Under the pieces are notes generated by a model. It did not search any database and was not told the DNA's origin. It was given only the letters and a program-made list of their open reading frames with translations. Made by a program: the position numbers and the translations under genes. DNA of 64,000 nt from Sclerodactyla briareus (lineage: Eukaryota; Echinodermata; Holothuroidea; Dendrochirotida; Sclerodactylidae): positions 124,001-188,000 of the forward strand of contig JAODTK010003532.1 in assembly GCA_026419785.1 (NCBI GenBank), in the 5' to 3' direction. Shown piece after piece: positions 11,201-22,460 of this stretch; positions within the stretch are counted from its first letter, which is position 1, and each line of letters begins with the position of its first letter.

Positions 11201-11630
11201 ATGCACTTTTATGATGTGTTCCTCTTCGAGTCAGACTTCTTGTTTTCGTTGTATTTCGTAAAGTTAATCTAATTTACTGATAAAAGGCTATATTACCTCA
11301 GGTATCCAATCGTTGCTTTACAGCTGTTGCATCTCGGGCAATATAGAAATAGTCCTCGTCTTGTCCTGGGGGGGAAAATGGAAATAACGAACAAAGCAGT
11401 GTTTTTATTATTATCTCAGCGCGTCCGAGGGCCGGATGAGATCTTGTAGTCAGGTTTGCCATTTCACCTATATTTACTGGTGTTGGTTGCCATAGAACGG
11501 TTGTTACGGTACCATAGTGGTGGTTTGGACTATCCACTGAGGGGTACCCATTGTGGGGTACCCATGGGTGCCGGGTGCTCCAGCATGGGGTGGACTCGCA
11601 AACGTGTCCGTTTGGTGGTGTTTGCGGGGC
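11201..11630. other. unassigned spacer
   Basis: I see no recognisable gene or repeat family in this stretch beyond the duplicated phrase 'ggggtacccat' near 11541-11567. Confidence 0.45.
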
Positions 11631-11735
11631 TCGGTGTGGGTGTGTGTTGTGTGTGTGTGTGTGTGGTGTGTGTGCGTTCGCGTGTTGTGGGTGGTGTGTG
11701 GTGGTGTGTGTGGCGTTTGCCGTGTCCGTCAGAGG
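11631..11735 (+). repeat. TG-rich microsatellite
   Basis: A (TG)n and (GTGTGG)n tract. It opens frames rich in Val-Cys on the plus strand and His-Thr on the minus strand. These are repeat artefacts rather than genes. Confidence 0.85.
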
Positions 11736-11869
11736 TATTTTTGATGGTTTTTCCGCAAATATCTTCAGTTTGGAATGGGCGAACAAAGTGACCATTTTGC
11801 ACACGTTTGAAAAGTCACTCAACACATAATGCTCTCAAAATTAGACGGAAACTATTGAAATTGGGGAAT

Positions 11870-13245
11870 TTAGGCGGCAAAAGACAAAATTTGGGAAAAT
11901 TACTCATTTTTACAAGTTTTTCAATATTTTTTCAAGATATTCAATTATGGCAATATGGCCGAATGATTTCAAACTTTGTAGCAATGTGGAAAAGGCAACA
12001 AATAACAACTTTTCCCATGCAATTAGCCCCAAAATAACGGAAATGTCAATTTTTTTGGGGGAAAAAAACAGGATTTTTGGCCAAATTTGAGAATTTCTGA
12101 ATTTGTGTAGTTTTTGGTATATTAAGATGGGAGGAATGATGATTCCAAATGTCAGAAGATGTACAGAGATCAAAACAAAGGGCTTCACAGCATCATGCTG
12201 TAAATTGTAGTGATTCTCCCATGAATATAATTATTTTTTGGGAAGAGCTGGGAAATGGTGTTTCAGACAGATTGATAAATTTGTCCATTGCAACTCGCGA
12301 AAAGTAGCAAGTAGAAACAACAAATTAATAGTTCGACATTTGCCGCCGATGGAGCCGCAACTACAGGGATGTGATTTTGGAGGTTTTTGCGAAAATTTCT
12401 ACATTCGAGTGGCAGAACTGATTATTTCTACAAAATTAGACGAAAATAGTTCAATTGTGACTTCACAGTGCAGAAAAGAAGAAAAACACGCATAGTAAGG
12501 GTCATTTTTGCAATATTTTCCCCTATTTTTAAAAATATTTAGTGATTGCAATGATCTGAACATGGTCAAATTTCATACAACCCTAGATAGTCACATTACA
12601 CACGTTTCCCAAGAGAATTCCCTGCGATAAAGTATCAACATTGTCAAATGGTCAGGGGGAAAACACATTGTGGGGAAATATTTCATTTTCAGCATTTTAT
12701 AAAATATTTGATGATGGCAATGCCGGAACATAGTAAAATCCACAAGCCTAAATAGTCACATTGACCACGTTTAAAGGATTCAAATGCAAAGCAGGGTTAG
12801 CGTACTGGGGTTCCGGGGTCCTAGACACCTTTTGTGTGCACCCAAAAAGGTCCAAAAGGAGGGAAAAATTACACTTTTTCAAAACTGGGACATTGCTACT
12901 GTCGTCTATGCGCTAAATCTCAATATTGGACCCCCAAATTTGTAGAGCCAGCGCCTACCCTGAGTGAAAGTATCAAACATTGTCAATTTCAGGAGGAAAA
13001 ACACATTCTGGGGAAAGGTTTCATTTTTTGGAATCCTATACTCGCATTATTCAATGCCTAATCATTGTCACGTTGCACACAAGCTAGATTATAAATAGTC
13101 ACACAACAGATTGCTTCCCCCAAATAGGCCAGGAGATATCATCAACATTATGAAATTTAGGGGGAAGGAAAAAAACACAATTTTGGGACAATTTTTCATG
13201 TTTCCAGTAATTTTCCAGATATTCCTGATTGCAATGCCCAAACAA

Positions 13246-13260
<15 letters not shown>
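11870..13260 (+). repeat. ~175-bp degenerate satellite array
   Basis: The phrase 'gg(a)aaaacacattntgggg-aat-tttcatttt' recurs at about 11876, 12060, 12481, 12659, 12860, 12993 and 13168. Spacing is about 170-180 bp where units are intact. Each is followed by 'atattt-atgatggcaatg' and 'aatagtcaca-tg-acacgtt'. Units have diverged. The array ends in TA, T and G runs at 13240-13293. Confidence 0.7.
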
Positions 13261-13277
<17 letters not shown>

Positions 13278-13293
13278 GGGGGGGGGGGGGGGG
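13261..13293 (+). repeat. T17-G16 homopolymer junction
   Basis: A run of 17 T is followed directly by 16 G, after a TATATA tract. The lengths may be assembly estimates. Confidence 0.9.
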
Positions 13294-16200
13294 ACATTTT
13301 ATCACTAATTTGCAACTGATTGAAAAGAGGGGAGATCGGGGGAACATTTCAGGAATGTTTCAAGTCTAGGCCTCGCCTAGTACTAGTAGTCATCAATTTT
13401 CACTAGGCCTAACTACTCGTTGTGTGCGTACTTGACAATTGGTGTAAAATCGTGTCCATCACGTAGGCCTAGTCAAACTTGCCAAAAGTACAACTCGAAC
13501 GTTCCAAGTAGCCTCTCGTCGAGTGTGTCTGATCTCGAGTCATCGCATGAATATGGGCCGATGGCCATCTTTCCTCAAGTTAAACTAGGACTCATTCTCG
13601 CTATGGTCCTGAACGTATCTCGATTTGTATACACATATACCAGCAATGGGAGGTGATTGTTTTTCTCCCACAGCCTTTCGTATTTTATCTAGGTAGGTCG
13701 TAGTACTTTAGGCTATACTAGTTCCCAATCGGACCTCCAATACTTCGTTTTACGGTTCCTATCTTTTATACAATGGTAAATGATCACTTAAGCCGACCCA
13801 AAAATGGGCGCAAAGTTACAAGGTCAACACTCCTGCTATTTGTGCAAGAAATGACAACGGAGTCAAAAGCTGGTGTCTTTTCTACCAGGAATATTCTAAT
13901 AAGGGACTTTTTCGGGGTTGAATGGAAAGGATCGTTGAGTTCTTGGATGATATTTACCGAAAAGTCCTTCCAAACGGATCGAACTGCTACAAATGCACCT
14001 TTCGAACAGTGCAACACTTGGGATAGGAATGCCGTTTGATGTAAGTCGATAACAACGATAATTTTTATGAGTATATCCCCTAAGACATTATTGAAGAAAA
14101 AAAATCAAAAATGTGTTAATTTTTAGAATATACTTATCTTATCAGAGCATAGTTGGGGATTGATTAAGCGGACGTCGTATTCTTTATCATGATAAACTTG
14201 ACGAGTGATCAGGAAAGTAGATATGGCAGGCCCTGTACATTAGAGTGAATGTTGGTCCTTAGTCGGATCCAATGCTTCACAGCCGTATAACGGAGTAGTT
14301 TCATTTCCAGTGATCGTAGTAGTTTGCGTGTTACCCCAATAATGACGGGGATGTTTACGTTTTTCTAGGAGTAGAGTTCTTGGCCAATAAAACTTTTCGT
14401 GAACGTGAATGATTTTTGGGACTAACAGTAATTGAAAAACACTTCTCAGACGTTGTTATTATTATTGGATTAGCTTCCATGGTTTCCGAAGACTGATTTA
14501 ACTGGTTTCAAGCAAAATTTGCGATTTTTGGAAAATATTTAGCCGTTACCGCATGACTCGGAGACCTATGTGTTATAGTAAAAAAACACAACTAAAGGAG
14601 TACAATTTTAAACTGTGGAGCCTAGAAAAACCTCAGCGTTGGTTGGAAAATCGTGCCCCGGTTAACTGACGGATTTTCATGAAAGTAAGTTCCAGAAACG
14701 TATATGTTATGTTTGCAGGTCCAAAGAAATTTAGTAGTTCTCAATTCCAATTCTCAATGCCTAATTTCCCTTTCAAAATCATATTAGCTCATGTGGAAAT
14801 ACAGTGTGCACTGTTAATGTTGACTGTATGTGAAGTAAGTGTAACCCATGAAAACCAGTCAACTATTGTGGATAGCATACTAGCGAGACTGCAAAGCTAC
14901 CACTAGCACTGCAATGTTTTTTGGCCCAAACAAAAGGGGGCTCACAGTGGCACGGCTAGGTAAACAGACTTAAGCTGCCTTGTTTTCTACAGAGAGGTGG
15001 GAACAAAGGGGCCCACGGAATTGTTAAAAACGGTTCAAATGCGTGGTCCGAGAATGTAACAACACACGTATATGATAGTTTGATTGATTATGATTGATAT
15101 ATGATTAGTACCAGTATACACCCACAGTTATGCAATCTGGAAGACAAAAATATATCGCACGGCCAGCAGGGCAGGAATCATGTACAATGTAACCATGCGC
15201 GCAAAGTTGAAAGGCCAATGGTCATGTAAATATGACTCGACTTTTGATGTACTTCCTATATTGCATTATGGAAGTCGAACCTCTTCCCAAATTTCAGTTG
15301 GATCCCGAGGAACAAAAGTGCAATCAGTATTGCAAAATTCGCCAGGGGAACCCAGTGATATCGAGTCAATGTGAAACATGTACATTGGAGGACCCTGGAA
15401 CAAACAAACTATTGATGGGGTTTTTTAAAGAGGAATCCATCAATGTTCACGAAATATTAAAGAATGATCTCATTACTTCAAGGAAATACCTATTCTCATA
15501 TTATTGTGGTATCAGGCTGCACAAAACAGATTTACTAGAGTATGGACTAACATGATCGTTCCCCCTGTGACTATCTCAAGGGTCTTTAGGACCTTCTTTT
15601 TCCCTTATGCCATCTCTAACTTTGGAAGATACAACCAACACCAGATGAGAGGGTGGCCATTCAGGTAAATCAAGATGATAGACCCTAAATTTGGAGGTAG
15701 GTTTTTTTCAACCAGTAAAATTTGAGAGGAATCTGTACAAAACCATTGGCCTTTGACTACATGATGTAAACACAATGCCAACACAATCAATGACAAATCG
15801 GCCTAGCTACAATCCAATATTGTTTAAATTATCGTGTGAAATCAGAGCCAGGTACTCAAACCGGGGTTCACTAATCCGTAGGCCTATTGGGGAACACAAG
15901 CCAGGGCAATTACCCACTATCTCCCTGAAGGGATACAGCCTGCCCACAGAGGACAGCAATAAAACCAAGGTCTTCACATAATGTTCTGAGTGAAAAATAG
16001 AGAACACTGTAGGAGTCATTTAAGGAGTTAAGGGATAGTCTACATGTAGCTAATAGATCAAGATGGGTCAGGGAAATGTTTCTCAAAACATCTAACTTCA
16101 TCATCCCCCGCCTCATCGTGGAGTTGCTAGATATTTTTTTAGAATAGTTTTAATTCCTTCTGAATATCAACCTCCCTCGCACAAATTCGATTTTCACATT

Positions 16201-17880
16201 AATTTACTGCACCACCACATCTGCATGGAATATATGGAATCCTAAGCTAAACGCGAAGTGTATCACAACAAACATTATTTTCTTTAAACTATGCAATTTT
16301 GAAGTTATTTTCCTGAGCCTACAATTACATTCGAGTTTTCACTTCTCACTATATCTGTTATTATGATGGCTAAGTGGTTCGACGAGACCAACTAGAATTC
16401 CAGCCTTAAATGGAGAGTTGGGTGGAAGGTCGACCCCTAGCTGCGGGGATGAGAGATGCAACTCGGTGGATGCCCTCTTTTATGATTTTTATTGAACTTG
16501 TTTGATATAACGGGTTCAAATAATGTAAAATTTCGTGCTCATGGACAATGAGAGTAGGCAAAGACGATACGAAAATAGTGGGGAAATTCTGCCATCGAAA
16601 TTGCTTTAGTGATTTTATCAATATGAAAACAATTAACTGACCCAGTGATAACACATCTGGGAACAACATCATTTCGTAGTTAGAACTAGTCCTTCCTTTA
16701 CTGTTTTTGCCGAATGGTCTGGCGGTGGGAAAATAAAAAAAGAAATAAGGGTTTTACAAGTGTATTCGAGTCTTTAGTTCATCATTGTAAATTTATATTC
16801 TCTTCAAATTTGAAGTATATCGCAAAAATCTCACCACAGCTGAAAAATTGGTAAACAGACACAATGCATTTGTGTCCATCCGTATATATAGTTAAACGTC
16901 TAATCTAATGCTGGACTGTGAGTGTTTTGTCATGAATGCAATATACATGGAAGTAGTATTAGCCAATTTCCGTAATTTGCTGAGCAATGTCTATACAAGG
17001 TATCTATGTATCCACCACGACGCTTTTCCATGGAATACTTGTTTTCAAGAGGTACCTTACTCATGTATTTATTAAAATTTCGCTGATGTAAGCGTGGATG
17101 GTTTATATACGTTTTTGCATGTAGACAAAGTTAAAAACACGATAAAGGACGGTTAATTCTACAGTACGTTGGTTCAAGTGAGTTTCTTTCTATATGTACT
17201 TCATTGAGATATATTGTCGGTAATTCAAGCAGTTGCCGCGAACAACACCTGGCGGAACAAGTTGTCGTTCGTTAAGACGTTCAATACGGAACATCGTCAG
17301 TAACTGCACGAGTTGGTGACGTCACAGGCGCGTCGAACTGGCAGAGAAAAAACTCTTCGGAATTTTCTATCAACTAGTTGTATGCCCTAGAGGGATGGTG
17401 TCTCCGAAGAGGTTTTATCAGCCAAGTTCGCGACCTTTCCGAGTTGGATTAGTATGATACTTGGTCAGTATTATCAAGGACTAGGGGTACATATGGGGTG
17501 TTTAAGTGAAAAACTTCTTCAAAAAGGCACGATGAGATATCATGTGAAAGAGTAAGGAAATCTGCCAAAGGCTTCTACAAAAAGGTTGAACTTCGATACT
17601 TGTCATGTACTAATGGTGCGTATGAGACGTTAAGGATTCGAAGAGTTACTGCGCTATTTTGGGAAAAAAACTGCAAAAATCTTCAAATTGCCTTTCGTCC
17701 CACAAATTAGGTAGGATTTCGATACGTGGGTCGGCGCTTCGCTGCATTCTAACAATTGCATGGTTCCTACTGGTTTTCAGGATTTGAGGGTCATTAAAGA
17801 GAAACACGGATTTGAGATGGTATAGTGAAACTGGATAAAAACAAGTTTTGTGGTTTCAAGCGTGCTAACAAGTTATTGCT
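13294..17880. other. long unassigned region
   Basis: I examined both strands and found no protein family, RNA gene or clear repeat. Short frames exist at 13420-13656, 13773-14039, 14679-14906, 15232-15555 and 16406-16672 (minus). None shows a domain, convincing splice context or a paralogue in the window. The 13420-13656 frame ends with a hydrophobic stretch ('LGLILAMVLNVSRFVY') and could be an isolated exon, but nothing supports this further. Confidence 0.45.
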
Positions 17881-18065
17881 ACTATCTATCTATCTATCTA
17901 TCTATCTACTACTATCTATCTATCTACAATTATCTATCATCTATCTAGATCTGTCAGTTTGTTGTCTGTAGTCTGTCTTTCTGTTGTCTGTCTGGTCTGT
18001 CTGTCTGTCGTCTGTCTGTCGTCCGTCAGTCTGTCCGTCCGCCGTCCGTCCGTCGTTCCGTATGT
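17881..18065 (+). repeat. compound CTAT / CTGT / CCGT microsatellite
   Basis: (CTAT)n at 17881-17945 passes into (CTGT)n and then (CCGT)n up to about 18065. The Thr/Asp/Arg-rich minus-strand frames over it are translations of the repeat, not genes. Confidence 0.9.
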
Positions 18066-19534
18066 CCGTCCAGTCGGCCAGGTTCCGACGGGAGGATAGC
18101 AGTGCGCACTGACAGATAGTAACAAACAACAATTACCTGCTCAAACTACGTTTACATTTCCTCTAACGGAGGGAGGGGTGGAGGGGGGGGGGGGGTGCCC
18201 GGGTTTACCCCTGGCGACGGGGAGGTAATTTGGTACTATATCGCTCGTTCAGGATTGGTTGGTGGATGGTCATGGAGTTTGACGTTGAAATTGACACCAA
18301 CAAACGACAGACTCACTATCGAAAGTGATCTCGCAATACCGCCACACTCGGTTGGACTTTGTTCTCGATGGTTGTGAAAAGGTAAGTTAAAACGGACCTC
18401 AGTTTGACATCGTAGGGCTGACAGGTTTGTCTATCGAGAGTTATGTTAGTGAAGTACTGCAGGGATTCGACATGCAGTTTCTTCTTCCACTGAGCTCCCG
18501 TGAGTCGATTGAAGTACGCATAGGAATTTGAGATTTAGTATCAAAATCATCGTTGACCCAACGCAGCCACATTTTTCGTGGGAGTGGGCAACCTCGTAAA
18601 AAGTGGTCAACAAACTGTTTTGCATGCGGGTTAAAGTTGATTGTATCTCGTCGTGATTTCAACGCGGTACAGCAGGTTCAATAGTCTGAGTCTGACGTAT
18701 GCATGATCGGCCCATCCCGAGATCTCAAAGGGCTAGTATTTTAATATTTGAAGCCTTTCAATATAGGGCATATCATTCCTCGTGATTGCTGATGAGTCAC
18801 GATTGTAATAACAGCATGTGTATTACAAATGTTGCATTCAATTCTCGAGCGACGATTCGCTCGTGGTGTCTGTTTCTCTGATCAACTATTTTGACTCGAA
18901 CATAGGTCCTGTAAATAGGGGGGGGGGGGGGTTGTTAGCGGTGGAACATGACAAGAAATTAGCGGTATCAAATACAGTGGCCGCCAGCCTATTTGTGTGT
19001 GGGGCAGCGTTTTCCTCTCCCGAACGCTTTCCTGGAGAACGGAAAGCCTGAAATGTCGTATCGTGACATAGGATGATAATTCACCGACAAACTGTCACCC
19101 CACAATGGCCGCTACCGCGATTGTCGGAAATTTTTTTTAAAAAAGTTGAGGAAGGAAACCCGTTCCCTTCTGATGATGACCCCAGGCAACGTCAATGACA
19201 GTGTGGTGCGTCGATCAGTCTTATCATTAAAGCGTGTTTCTTGGCGGAGATTGACAGGACAGACATCGGCTGGAAGAGAATACAATATATAATTTGGGTT
19301 GGTTTGGTATAATCGGGCGTGTGCGGCGCTAAATGGACTGTATAAAGGAGTCGTCAAAGACAAACATACAAACAATAGTTCTGTTGATCGGGTTGTAGCG
19401 TTAACGGGTCGTACTCAAGTCAACAGTTGTTCGATTTCTGTCGTAAAAATGGCAAATGCAAATAAATGCTATGTGTTGTGCTGTTGTAGTGCGGGAATAC
19501 CATTTCAGTGAACACGGTAAAGTATCTGTGAAGG
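18066..19534. other. unassigned region
   Basis: I see no recognisable gene. It holds G-runs at 18181-18195 and 18918-18931. The short frames at 18195-18377, 18441-18662 (minus) and 19112-19375 (minus) have no identifiable domain. Confidence 0.45.
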
Positions 19535-19615
19535 CGTATGTATGTATGTATGTATGTATGGAGGTATGTATGTAGTATGTATGTATGTAGTATGATGTCT
19601 GATGTATGTATGTAT
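19535..19615 (+). repeat. ATGT microsatellite
   Basis: An imperfect (TATG)n tract, one of several ATGT tracts around the 39-bp minisatellite (also 19900-19975, 21535-21605 and 25525-25650). Confidence 0.9.
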
Positions 19616-19653
19616 GTAGGCCTTGAACCGGATTGTGTAGGCTGGCGGCTTTC

Positions 19654-19704
19654 GGAGTGCCTGTACCCACGTGATACCTTATCACGTCCGGAAGGAGGCA
19701 CTCC
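19654..19704. other. nested palindromic hairpin
   Basis: The outer arms GGAGTGCCT (19654-19662) and AGGCACTCC (19696-19704) and the inner arms ACGTGATA (19669-19676) and TATCACGT (19680-19687) share the same centre, with a 3-base loop. The outer arm sequence is the core of the minisatellite unit that follows, so the hairpin looks like an inverted minisatellite unit. Confidence 0.75.
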
Positions 19705-19899
19705 CGAACCGTGTCCTGATAGGCTCGCAGCTGAGAATTGGTGCGGTATCCAGGTCTGCACCGTGCTGAGGCCTTGAATAGGTTGATCATCTGCTCCGCA
19801 AGTATACCATAGGAAAAAAGCAGGCTCCGCGAAACTTTTCCTTATAGAATGTATAGGAGAGCTCGGTAGTAACGCGCTGCTCGGGCTGACCTTTGCCAT

Positions 19900-19975
19900 G
19901 TATGTATTGTATATATGTATTGTGTATGTATGTATGGATGTATGTATGTATGTATGTATGTATGGATGTATGTTA
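19900..19975 (+). repeat. ATGT microsatellite
   Basis: Imperfect (ATGT)n on the left border of the minisatellite array. Confidence 0.9.
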
Positions 19976-20019
19976 GTATGGCCTGTATGACTCTGTGTAA
20001 GTGGCTCCTCCTGTGTGCT

Positions 20020-21440
20020 TGGGACCGTGCCTTCTGTAAGGCACTGTTGTATATCTGTGTGAGCTGGCTGCTTGGGTAGTGCTCTGTACTGACTCTGTGT
20101 GAGCTGGTGATTTGGGAGTGCATGCTACGACTCTGTGTGAGGTGGATGCTTTGGGAGGCCTGTATTGATCTGTGTGAGCTGGACTGCTTTTGAGGTACCT
20201 GATACTGATTCTGTGTGAGGATGGCTGCTTGGGAGTGCCCTGTTTACTGACTCTGTGTGAACTGGCGGCTTTGGGAGTGCCTGTACTGATTATGTGTGAG
20301 CTGGCTGCTTGGGAGTGCCTTTCGAATCAGTGTGAGTGGCTGCTTTTGGGAGTACTGCATGACTCCGTGGAGCTGGGCTGCTCTGGAGTGACCTGTACGA
20401 CTCTGTGTGTGAACTGGCGGCTTTGGGACGTGCATGTAATGACTCTGGGTGAGCGGCTGTTTGGGGTGCCTGCACTTGACTCTGTGTGAGCCTGGGGCCT
20501 GACTCTGGGGAGTGCCTGTACTGACTCGTGTGACTGGCTTCTGCTTTGGGCGTGCTGTGCTGACCTGTGTGAGATGGCTGCTTTGGGAGTGACCTGTTGT
20601 ATGACTCTGTGTGAGATGGCCGATCTGGGGGTGCATGACTGACCTGTGTGAGCTGGCTGCTGTGGGCGTGCTTGTACTGAACTCATGTGTCAGTGGCGCT
20701 TTGGGAGGCTTTTGTCCTGACTCTGTGTGAGCTGGCCAGCTTGGGGAGTACCGTAATGACTAGGTGTGAGCTGGCTGCTCTGGGGGTGCCTGTACTGACA
20801 CTGGTGTAAATGGCGGATTTGGGAGTGCCTGTACGACTCTATGTGAGCTGGCTGCTTGGGTAGTGCTCTGTACTGACTCTGTGTGAACTGGTGCTTGGAG
20901 GAGGCTGACTGACTCTTGGGAGCTGGCTGCTTGGGAGGGGCCTGTGTACTGACTCTGTGTGAGCTGGCTGCGTTCGCGGGGAGTGCCTGTACTGAGTCTG
21001 TGTGAGCTGGTGCGTGGGGAGTGCCTGGTACTGACTAGTGTGAGGCTGGACTGCTTGGGGAGTGTCTGACTGACCTGTGTGAGCTGGCTGCTGTGGGAGT
21101 GACTGGAATGACTAGGTGTAGTGAGCTGGCTTGCGTTGGGAGTGCTGCACTGACTCTGTGTGAGCGGCTTGCTTGGGAGTGTATGCACTGACTCTGTGTG
21201 AGATGGCTGATTTGGGAGTGCCTTGTACTGACTCTGTGTGAGCTGGATGCTTTGGGAGTGCCTTGTACTGAATCTGGGTGAGTGCATGCTGGGGGTACCT
21301 GTACTGACTCTGTTACCGGTTCTGACTCTGTGGAGTGGCTGCCTTTGGAAAGACCTGGCTGATCTGTGTGAGCTGGCTGCTTTGGGAGCGTACCTGTACT
21401 ACTCTGTGTGAGTGCGCGGTGGGAGGGCCTTGTACGCACG
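20020..21440 (+). repeat. 39-bp minisatellite, about 34 units
   Basis: The unit is approximately gactctgtgtgagctggctg followed by ctttgggagtgcctgtact. Copies differ by frequent single-base indels. Because 39 is divisible by three and the unit lacks stops on the minus strand, several long minus-strand frames appear here. These have 13-residue periodicities such as 'VQALPKQPAHTES' and shift frame from unit to unit. I see no evidence that they are genes. Confidence 0.9.
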
Positions 21441-21534
21441 ACGAACCTTAGCGCGTACGCGAGATGTGCTTGCCCCCGACCTCTCTCGGACGCACGTGAA
21501 CATCGAAACTCCGCGAAGGTCTCTAAAGAGTAGG

Positions 21535-21605
21535 TAGGTATGTGAGTTGTAGTATGTATGTATGTGTATGTATGTATGTATGTATGATGATGTATGTATG
21601 TGGAG
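21535..21605 (+). repeat. ATGT microsatellite, right border
   Basis: An imperfect (ATGT)n tract closes the minisatellite complex. A short GC-rich segment (21440-21530) separates the two. Confidence 0.85.
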
Positions 21606-22080
21606 ATAGCCTTCCCCGTAATGGGTTACAGGAACAGTATTCTGTTTGAAGTCGGAGCAGATAACCTAAAAAGAGTCTGCAAATTATCCTCCTGTTTTAT
21701 TGATATAAGGATGCTTTCGGATCCCTAGATCACAGGGTTGTGATAAAGCAATGCCCCTCTTCGATTTGGGCCAAAACGGCGAAGCCAATTAACTCCATAC
21801 TGATGTCCAAATTGAAATATTTATTCTGTAATCTAAGGGGCGTCGACCCGTTTTGAAAAGTGGGGGGGGTGGGGGGAGGGACACATCGAATGCAATTACA
21901 TTGAGCGGAGCGCACCATCGGTTGGCGCTAAGCGTAACAAGAAATTTCAGATTTTCATACCCCCAGATCGACGGAAAAGCCACTTGCTCGGTCCAATAGC
22001 ACCCATCTACATATGTGTGATTCGTAAAAGGGAAAGACAAAAAAAAGTTGGCATTGTGCATTACTAGATGACTTACCGCA
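21606..22080. other. unassigned spacer
   Basis: No gene is seen. A G-rich patch lies near 21862-21878. Confidence 0.45.
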
Positions 22081-22114
22081 TATAGCATGCGTCTTTGTTA
22101 TTACCCTTCTACTC

Positions 22115-22460
22115 TGGTTGGTTTGCGGGGGATCCAGGGTTCTACCGAACGGGTTCCTGGTGGGGATCGAAGGGGAAAGGCCATAGGGTACGGGGACACA
22201 CCAATTTGGGGGGAGTCAGAAAATTTGTTCCCGGATGTAAAAAGTCAATCATTGAAACTACTTCCGGCGCGCGCGGAGCGGAGCGAAAAAATGGCCATGT
22301 TTTCCGGGCCATTTATCGAACGAGTATTGCAAACAATACAGCGCATTTTTTCACTCGGCTTCTTCCTTCCAAATTTCTACGAATTTTTCGTCCCCCCCGA
22401 ATTTTTCATCTCAGAGAAAATGGAAGGGGGGGGGGGGCAGTCTGCCCCCCAAGGCTTATG
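22115..22460. repeat. G-rich 'grey-zone' MITE-like repeat
   Basis: This stretch contains 'gcgcgcgcggagcggagcg' near 22267 and a 'ggggggggggggcagtctgcccccc' palindrome-like end near 22427-22450. It shares its style with 60970-61500 and 62340-62480. The limits and family are uncertain. Confidence 0.35.

Noticed and set aside
11456-11829. Several overlapping frames on both strands
   Set aside because: They depend on the TG-rich tract at 11631-11735. No domain or splice evidence.
17937-18132. Thr/Asp/Arg-rich minus-strand frames
   Set aside because: Direct translation of CTGT/CCGT repeats.
20190-21439. Long minus-strand Ser/Gln/His/Pro-rich frames that look like a repetitive secreted protein
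   Set aside because: All three frames are open in the 39-bp unit and the frames jump at indels. No start, signal peptide or flanking exons.
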